Shown here: one piece after another, positions 14,129 to 18,269 of the stretch
How positions within the stretch are numbered: position 1 is the first letter of the stretch
Layout of the letters: each line of letters begins with the position of its first letter
Assembly (NCBI GenBank): GCA_033764865.1
Contig: JANRIM010000016.1
Span: forward strand, 1 to 18,269
Origin: VFBF01 sp033764865
GTDB lineage: Bacteria; Pseudomonadota; Alphaproteobacteria; Caulobacterales; Aquidulcibacteraceae
Length of the DNA: 18,269 bases
Reading direction: 5' to 3'
Notes under the pieces: model-generated
Database searches by the model: none
What the model was told of the DNA's origin: nothing
Seen by the model: only the letters and a program-made list of their open reading frames with translations
Position numbers and translations under genes: made by a program

Positions 14129-14959
14129 ATGGCGCGACGGCTGCTCTGTCTCGGATACGGATACGTGGCAAGCGCGCTGGCGGCCACGCTGCAGCCCAAG
14201 GGCTGGCGGGTGACGGGCACGTACCGCACGGCGGCGCCGTCCGGGGTGGAGGCAGTGGCGTTCGACGGGCGCGCCTCGCCGGCGCTGCATGCGGCGTTGG
14301 CGCAGGCGGACGCCGTGTTGAGCTCCATTCCGCCGGACGACGCGGGCGATCCTGCGCTGCGCGCCTTGGGGGCGCATCTGGGCCGGCCCGGCGTGTGGAC
14401 GGGCTATCTGTCGACCACGGGCGTCTACGGCGATCGCGGCGGCGCGTGGGTGGACGAGGATACCCCCATAGCCCCGCTCAGCGTGCAGGCTCAGCGCCGC
14501 GCCGCGGCGGAGGACGGCTGGCGCTCGATCGGCGCGCATGTCTTCCGCCTGCCCGGCATCTACGGCCCAGGCCGCAGCGCGCTCGACCGGCTGCGCGCGG
14601 GGGAGGCGCGCCGCGTGGTGAAGCCCGGGCTCGTCCACTCGCGCATCCACGTCGACGACATCGCCACCGCGCTGGCGGCGTCCATCGCGCATGGCGGCCC
14701 GGCGCAGACGTGGAACGTCACTGACGACGCGCCCTCGCCGCCGCAGGATGTGATCGTGTACGCCGCGCAGCTCCTCGACATGCCGCCGCCGCCGGAGACG
14801 CCCTACGACCCCGCTGCGATGGCCCCGCAGGCGCGGCGCTTCTTCGAGGAAAGCCGCCGCGTCTCCAACGCGCGCCTCAAGGCGGCGCTGGGCTGGCGTC
14901 CGGCCTATCCAAGCTATCGGGAGGGGCTGGCGGCGATCCTCGCGCAGGAGACGCCCTGA
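14129..14959 (+). CDS. Atypical SDR family NAD(P)-dependent oxidoreductase/epimerase
   Basis: Cytosolic Rossmann-fold protein of 276 residues resembling the extended/atypical short-chain dehydrogenase group that includes E. coli YeeZ. The nucleotide-binding glycine motif is at the extreme N-terminus (LCLGYGYVASALA, Gly9 and Gly11). The STTGVYGDRGGAWVDE segment (Ser95, Tyr100) is at the usual active-site position, but the classical YxxxK lysine is not visible, which marks the atypical type. FRLPGIYGPGRS, HSRIHVDDIATAL and WNVTDD are further epimerase-type signatures. Start ATG 14129 has AAGG seven bases upstream. A longer upstream frame exists but is antisense to the TPR gene. Substrate unknown; nearby glycosyltransferases make a nucleotide-sugar role possible but not shown. 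It ends four bases from the convergent hydrolase gene. Confidence 0.88.
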   Translation: MARRLLCLGYGYVASALAATLQPKGWRVTGTYRTAAPSGVEAVAFDGRASPALHAALAQADAVLSSIPPDDAGDPALRALGAHLGRPGVWTGYLSTTGVYGDRGGAWVDEDTPIAPLSVQAQRRAAAEDGWRSIGAHVFRLPGIYGPGRSALDRLRAGEARRVVKPGLVHSRIHVDDIATALAASIAHGGPAQTWNVTDDAPSPPQDVIVYAAQLLDMPPPPETPYDPAAMAPQARRFFEESRRVSNARLKAALGWRPAYPSYREGLAAILAQETP

Positions 14960-14963
14960 AGGC

Positions 14964-15728
14964 TCAGCCCGGGCCCAACGTGCGCGCCAGCGTCTCCACG
15001 GTCTCGATCAGCAGCGCGATGTGTTCGGGCGTGGAGAGACGATGGTCACCGTTCTTGATCAGGGTGACGCGCACGTCCTCGGTTTCCAGCTGTTCGCACA
15101 GCTCCAGCGCGTGGCCCCACGGCACATCGGGATCGAGTTGGCCGTGCAGGATGCGCACCGGGCCGTCAAACGGGATGGGACCGTCGAGCAGCAGGTGCCT
15201 GCGCCCGTCCTCGATCAGGGCGCGGGTGACGGGGACGGGATCTCCGTAGGCGGACGGGCGCAGCCATTGGCCCGTGTCCGTGATCTCCTGGCGCGCCGCC
15301 TCGGTCAGCTCCGGCCACATCAGGCGCTCCGTGAAGTCCGGCGCGGGGGCGATGAGCACGAGGCCCCTGACGCGCGCCGCCCGCGCCTGCGCCGCCAGCA
15401 GCGCGAGCCAACCGCCCATGGACGAGCCCACCAGGAGCAGCGGGCCGTCGGTGACGGCGTCGATCATGGCCAGCGCGTCCGCCAGCCACACGCTGATCGT
15501 CCCGTCGGTGAAGGCCCCGTCGGAGCGGCCGGCGCCGGAGACGTCGAACCGCAGGAACGCGCGTCCGGCCCCGTCCGCCCACGCGTGCAGCGCCTCGGCC
15601 TTCGCGCCGCTCATGTCCGATGCGTAGCCGCTGAGCCAGACGATGGTGGGGCCCAGGCCTGCGCTGCGCTGGAAGGCCAGGCGCACGCCGCGCGGACCGG
15701 CATGGTGTTCGATGGCGCCGAACGGCAT
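14964..15728 (-). CDS. Alpha/beta hydrolase, ABHD10-like
   Basis: Predicted cytosolic serine hydrolase of 254 residues. Visible catalytic triad: Ser103 in GSSMGG, Asp199 in HGQLDPDVPW and His229 in NGDHR. The blocks WLSGYASDMSGAKA, FDVSGAGRSDGAF, LLVGSSMGGWLALLAA and LLDGPIPFDGPVRILHG strongly resemble mammalian mitochondrial ABHD10, known as a thioesterase/depalmitoylase and acyl-glucuronide esterase. The bacterial substrate is unknown. The start ATG at 15728 has GGGGGAG nine bases upstream. An extension to 15827 would run into the divergent glycosyltransferase gene and is not supported. No signal peptide is seen. It is convergent with the SDR gene (4-base gap) and divergent from the GT4 gene (66 bases). 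Confidence 0.9.
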   Translation of the reverse strand: MPFGAIEHHAGPRGVRLAFQRSAGLGPTIVWLSGYASDMSGAKAEALHAWADGAGRAFLRFDVSGAGRSDGAFTDGTISVWLADALAMIDAVTDGPLLLVGSSMGGWLALLAAQARAARVRGLVLIAPAPDFTERLMWPELTEAARQEITDTGQWLRPSAYGDPVPVTRALIEDGRRHLLLDGPIPFDGPVRILHGQLDPDVPWGHALELCEQLETEDVRVTLIKNGDHRLSTPEHIALLIETVETLARTLGPG

Positions 15729-15794
15729 GGTGCGACGCTCCCCCAAGGCTCGGATGCTGGACTTGCCTCCCGAAATGCGCCAAGCGCCATCGGC
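15729..15794. promoter_or_regulatory. Divergent hydrolase/GT4 start region
   Basis: The spacer is 66 bases if GT4 starts at the GTG at 15795. It contains the hydrolase Shine-Dalgarno (minus strand, about 15738-15744). No clear promoter hexamers or operator repeats are seen. The GT4 frame is open across the whole spacer, so its length depends on the true GT4 start. Confidence 0.35.
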
Positions 15795-16973
15795 GTGCAA
15801 GAACGTGCGAAGCTCGCGGTGCTCCAAGTGACGCCGGCGCTCGATGCGGGCGGTGTGGAGCGCACCACCATCGAGATCGCTGACGCGGTGACCCGCGCCG
15901 GCGGCCTCGCGGTCGTGGCCAGCCGGGGCGGGCGCCTGGAGGCGGAGCTAAAGGCCGCCGGCGGCGTTCTTGTGACGATGCCAATGGAGACGAAGAACCC
16001 GATCACCATGGCGGCCAACGTGCGCCGGCTGATCCGTCTCGGGCGCAAGGCAAAGGTGTCGCTGATCCACGCCCGCTCCCGGGCGCCGGCCTGGAGCGCG
16101 CTGTTTGCGGCGCGCCACCTCAAGGTGCCGTTCGTCACCACCTACCATGGCGTCTACAACGGCACGTCGGGCCCCAAGCGCTTCTACAACAGCATCATGG
16201 CGCGCGGGGACGTCGTCATCGCCAACTCCGATTTCACCCGCGCCCACGTCATCAAGACTCACCGCGTCGCGCCGGACCGGGTGGTGTCCATCCCCCGCGG
16301 CGTGGACCTGCAGCGCTTCGATCCGGCGCAGGTCGACGCCCAGCGCATCGCCTCCATGCGCCTGCTCTGGGGGCTGCGCCCGGACGATCGCCGGCCCATC
16401 GTCCTGTTGCCCGCCCGCCTGACGCGCTGGAAGGGCCAGCCGGTGCTGATCGAGGCCGCGGCGCGCATCGAGGCGGCGCGACCGGGCGGGGCGGTCTTCG
16501 TGCTGGCGGGGGATTCCCAGGGCCGCGCGGAGTACGTGTCCGATCTTCACGCCCTTGCCCGCAAACACGGCGTGGAGGCGTGCGTCCGGATCGTCGGTCA
16601 CCTGGTGGACATGCCGGCGGCGCTGGCGGCGGCGACCGTGGCGGTGTTTCCGTCCACCGACGCAGAGGCCTTCGGCCGGGCGGCCGTGGAGGCGCAGGCG
16701 ATGGGCGTGCCGGTGATCGCGTCCCGGCAGGGCGGCCTCGCGGAGACCATCGCCGACGGCGACTCAGGGTATCTTGTCCCGGCGGGCGATGCCGCCGCGC
16801 TGGCGGCGGCCATCGACCGCGTACTCGCGCTCCCGCCCGATCAGCGCCAGGCCATGGGCGCACGCGGAGCGGCGCGGGTGCGGGGGCGCTACTCGGTGGC
16901 GGCGTTGCAGGCGGCCACCCTGGAGGTCTACGAACGCCTGCTGGCGGGAAAAGGAGCGACGGATCGTCGATGA
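15795..16973 (+). CDS. GT4-family glycosyltransferase
   Basis: Predicted cytosolic or membrane-peripheral retaining glycosyltransferase of about 392 residues, GT-B fold. The N-terminal acceptor domain has VLQVTPALDAGGVERTTIE and TTYHGVYNG. The C-terminal donor domain has IVLLPARLTRWKGQPVLIEA, VFPSTDAEAFGRAAVEAQAMG with the E-x7-E motif at Glu291 and Glu299, and GGLAETIADGDSGYLVPAGD. The start is uncertain: GTG 15795 puts KLAVLQVTPAL at the usual N-terminal position but has no clear Shine-Dalgarno; an in-frame ATG at 15702 would overlap the divergent hydrolase, and a GTG at 15819 is also possible. It overlaps the following GT9 gene by 4 bases (ATGA), so the two are co-translated. Together with kdsA at the other end of the window this suggests lipopolysaccharide core assembly; the sugar transferred is unknown. 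Confidence 0.9.
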   Translation: MQERAKLAVLQVTPALDAGGVERTTIEIADAVTRAGGLAVVASRGGRLEAELKAAGGVLVTMPMETKNPITMAANVRRLIRLGRKAKVSLIHARSRAPAWSALFAARHLKVPFVTTYHGVYNGTSGPKRFYNSIMARGDVVIANSDFTRAHVIKTHRVAPDRVVSIPRGVDLQRFDPAQVDAQRIASMRLLWGLRPDDRRPIVLLPARLTRWKGQPVLIEAAARIEAARPGGAVFVLAGDSQGRAEYVSDLHALARKHGVEACVRIVGHLVDMPAALAAATVAVFPSTDAEAFGRAAVEAQAMGVPVIASRQGGLAETIADGDSGYLVPAGDAAALAAAIDRVLALPPDQRQAMGARGAARVRGRYSVAALQAATLEVYERLLAGKGATDRR

Positions 16974-18007
16974 TCCTGCGGCGCAAAACCCAGACGGACG
17001 GCGCCACCGCGCCCTCGCCCGGCGTCCGCAAGGTGCTGGTGATCAAGCTCGGCGCGCTGGGGGATTTCATCCAGGCGCTGGCGGCGGCGCGGGTGATCCG
17101 GGAGTATCACGTCGGCGCCCGCATCACGCTGCTGACGACCCCCGTGTTCGAGGCGTTCGGCAGGGCCTGCCCCTACTTCGACGTGGTCGAATCCGATGGC
17201 CGTGAACGCGATCCGCAGGCTGTGGCCCAGATGGTCCAGCGCCTGCGCGCGGCGAAGTACGACATGGTCTACGACCTGCAGACGTCGGGACGGACGAGCA
17301 ACTATTACCAGGGAATGCGGCCATGGCCGCCACCGTGGTCGGGCGTGGCGCCCGGGTGCTCCCATCCTCACGCCAACCCGGAACGAGAGACGATGCACAC
17401 CCTCGACCGGCTGGCGGACCAGCTGTTCTACGCCGGCATCGCCCCGGCGTACGCCCCGGGTGAGGCGCCGCTGCCGGATCTTTCCTGGGTGCGGATGGCG
17501 CAGCGGGACCCTCCGCGGTTGCAGGCGGCCTATTTCGGCATCAAGGGGCCGTACGGTCTGATCATCCCGGGCGCGTCGGCCCATCGGCCGGAGAAACGCT
17601 GGCCGGCGGAGCGGTATGGCGCGCTCGCCAAGCGGATCGTGGAGCGGGGCGTCACGCCCGTCGTCATCGGCGCGAAAGACGAGACGGACGCCGCCGCCGC
17701 CATCGTCAAGGCGGAGCCGAAGGCCCGCAGCGTGGTCTCGCGCACCGACCTGTTCCAGCTGACCGCGCTGGCGGAGCGCGCGGCGTTCGCCGTCGGCAAC
17801 GACACCGGACCCATGCATATCGCCGCCGCGGCGGGCGCCCCGTGCGTCGTGCTGTTCTCTTCGGAATCCGATCCGGCGCGGGTTTGCCCCCGCGGCCGGG
17901 GCGGGGTGATGGCGATGACTGCCCACAGCCTGGGCGACCTGGACATCAAGCCCGTGGAACAGGCCATCGGAAACGTCGGCGGTTTCATGCAAAGGGGCGC
18001 TGCGTGA
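16970..18007 (+). CDS. GT9-family glycosyltransferase (heptosyltransferase-like)
   Basis: Predicted inverting GT-B glycosyltransferase of 345 residues, family GT9, the family of LPS heptosyltransferases WaaC/WaaF and related core enzymes. The N-terminal Rossmann start is KVLVIKLGALGDFIQALAAA (21-40), followed by YDLQTSGRTSNYYQGMR. The donor domain has IIPGASAHRPEKRWPAERY, VVIGAKDE, GNDTGPMHIAAAAGAP (276-291) and FSSESDPARVCPRG. Start ATG 16970 overlaps the GT4 stop as ATGA. AAGGAG at 16951-16956 is 13 bases upstream, rather far, so coupling may help initiation. The exact sugar and acceptor cannot be told from sequence, so I do not assign waaC or waaF. It is followed by a 91-base leader and infC on the same strand. 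Confidence 0.92.
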   Translation: MILRRKTQTDGATAPSPGVRKVLVIKLGALGDFIQALAAARVIREYHVGARITLLTTPVFEAFGRACPYFDVVESDGRERDPQAVAQMVQRLRAAKYDMVYDLQTSGRTSNYYQGMRPWPPPWSGVAPGCSHPHANPERETMHTLDRLADQLFYAGIAPAYAPGEAPLPDLSWVRMAQRDPPRLQAAYFGIKGPYGLIIPGASAHRPEKRWPAERYGALAKRIVERGVTPVVIGAKDETDAAAAIVKAEPKARSVVSRTDLFQLTALAERAAFAVGNDTGPMHIAAAAGAPCVVLFSSESDPARVCPRGRGGVMAMTAHSLGDLDIKPVEQAIGNVGGFMQRGAA

Positions 18008-18028
18008 TGGCGCAAACGCTCAAAGCAC

Positions 18029-18034
18029 TATATT
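18029..18034 (+). promoter_or_regulatory. Possible infC -10 element
   Basis: TATATT at 18029-18034 is an AT-rich -10-like hexamer in GC-rich DNA, about 65 bases before the infC start. The expected -35 region (around 18006-18011) does not match a consensus, so this is only a suggestion. infC may also be read through from the GT9 operon. Confidence 0.25.
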
Positions 18035-18087
18035 GTGAAACAGGCCGTGGGGCTCGCCCCTGCCGCCCATCCCGAGAAGCTGAACCC

Positions 18088-18101
18088 AGGAGGAGAGTAT
18101 A
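18088..18101 (+). promoter_or_regulatory. infC Shine-Dalgarno and ATA start
   Basis: AGGAGG at 18088-18093 is the strongest Shine-Dalgarno in the window. Five bases later is ATA (18099-18101), in frame with IF-3. The nearest in-frame ATG, 18114, would be 20 bases from the site, too far for efficient initiation. Confidence 0.65.
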
Positions 18102-18269
18102 GTCCGTCGTCCCATGGCAGCGCCGCCGCCCTCGAAAGACGGGCCGCGCGTGAACGAGGAGATCCGCGCCTACCGTGTGCTCCTGATCGATGAAGCCGGC
18201 GAAAAGCAGGGGGAAATGCCCACCGAGGCTGCCCTCGAAGCTGCGCGGGAGGCGGGGCTCGACCTCGTC
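18099..18269 (+). CDS. infC: Translation initiation factor IF-3, partial (N-terminus)
   Basis: IF-3 binds the 30S subunit, prevents premature 50S joining and checks initiator tRNA and start codon. Only the first 57 codons are in the window. GPRVNEEIRAYRVLLIDEAGE, then QGEMPTEAALEAAREAGLDLV, is the typical IF-3 N-terminal domain. The start is probably ATA at 18099, giving a leading IVRRPM segment (first residue Met in practice), because AGGAGG sits five bases before it and the ATG at 18114 is 20 bases away. I recall an RRP-like segment at this point in other alphaproteobacterial IF-3 proteins. Non-AUG infC starts (AUU in E. coli) mediate autoregulation by IF-3; the same control is inferred here. 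The gene runs off the right edge; rpmI and rplT usually follow in bacteria. Confidence 0.93.
   Translation, partial: MVRRPMAAPPPSKDGPRVNEEIRAYRVLLIDEAGEKQGEMPTEAALEAAREAGLDLV

Larger units (their letters stand above)
18007..18102 (+). other. Possible 31-codon leader ORF upstream of infC
   Basis: An ATG overlapping the GT9 stop (TGATG) opens a 31-codon frame that ends in TAG at 18100-18102, overlapping the putative ATA start of infC (ATAG). AAAGGGG at 17991-17997 lies nine bases upstream. The last codons are AGG AGG AGA GTA, the first three being arginine codons usually rare in GC-rich genomes, and they are also the infC Shine-Dalgarno. The peptide starts MAQTLKALYCETG and matches nothing I know. 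Codon use is unlike the neighbours, so it may be a leader peptide or simply chance. Confidence 0.25.

Noticed and set aside
15021..15794. N-terminal extension of the GT4 protein
   Set aside because: Antisense to the ABHD10-like hydrolase and without domain similarity; GT4 proteins start near the KLAVLQVTPAL segment.
18049..18060. GGGG-CTCG-CCCC hairpin upstream of infC as a terminator or riboswitch element
   Set aside because: Only a 4-bp stem, no T-run follows, and surrounding bases do not extend the helix.

Overview
The window is GC-rich DNA of chromosomal type. It carries 13 confident protein genes, two of them cut by the window edges, and no mobile element, CRISPR array, tRNA or rRNA that I can see. 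The alphaproteobacterium-type GltD N-terminus, an IF-3 that seems to begin at a rare ATA codon, an ABHD10-like hydrolase and lipopolysaccharide genes all point to an alphaproteobacterium. A Caulobacterales/Hyphomonadaceae-like lineage is my guess; the order is not proven from this sequence.

Layout, left to right. Minus-strand cluster: uppP (undecaprenyl-diphosphatase), a DUF488 gene that overlaps its stop, and kdsA (Kdo-8-phosphate synthase, cut at the left edge). Divergent from it on the plus strand is gltD-gltB, encoding both subunits of NADPH-glutamate synthase, with a long inverted repeat in the spacer. A minus-strand M1-family lipoprotein aminopeptidase converges on gltB. Then come queG-mtgA (plus; epoxyqueuosine reductase and monofunctional peptidoglycan glycosyltransferase), a periplasmic TPR protein (minus), an atypical SDR oxidoreductase (plus), an ABHD10-like alpha/beta hydrolase (minus), and finally a plus-strand run of a GT4 glycosyltransferase, a GT9 heptosyltransferase-like protein and infC (IF-3, cut at the right edge).

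Functional themes. Envelope building dominates: KdsA and the GT4/GT9 pair suit lipopolysaccharide core synthesis, while UppP and MtgA act on the peptidoglycan lipid carrier cycle and glycan polymerisation. GltBD is the central ammonia-assimilation step. QueG and IF-3 serve translation. Strands alternate almost gene by gene. The three convergent junctions are only 4 to 10 bases long, and several operon partners overlap by 4 bases (GTGA or ATGA), which suggests translational coupling.

The genes themselves belong to known families. The observations most worth checking are regulatory: (1) the gltD-gltB spacer holds a 26-base inverted repeat whose downstream arm contains the gltB Shine-Dalgarno sequence, and whose arm differences are mostly G-U compatible only in the gltDB mRNA; (2) infC appears to start at ATA, and a 31-codon reading frame ends on top of that start; (3) MtgA has an unusually long proline-rich acidic tail. 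No gap exceeds 300 bases; the largest are the uppP/gltD (209 bp) and aminopeptidase/queG (186 bp) divergent spacers.
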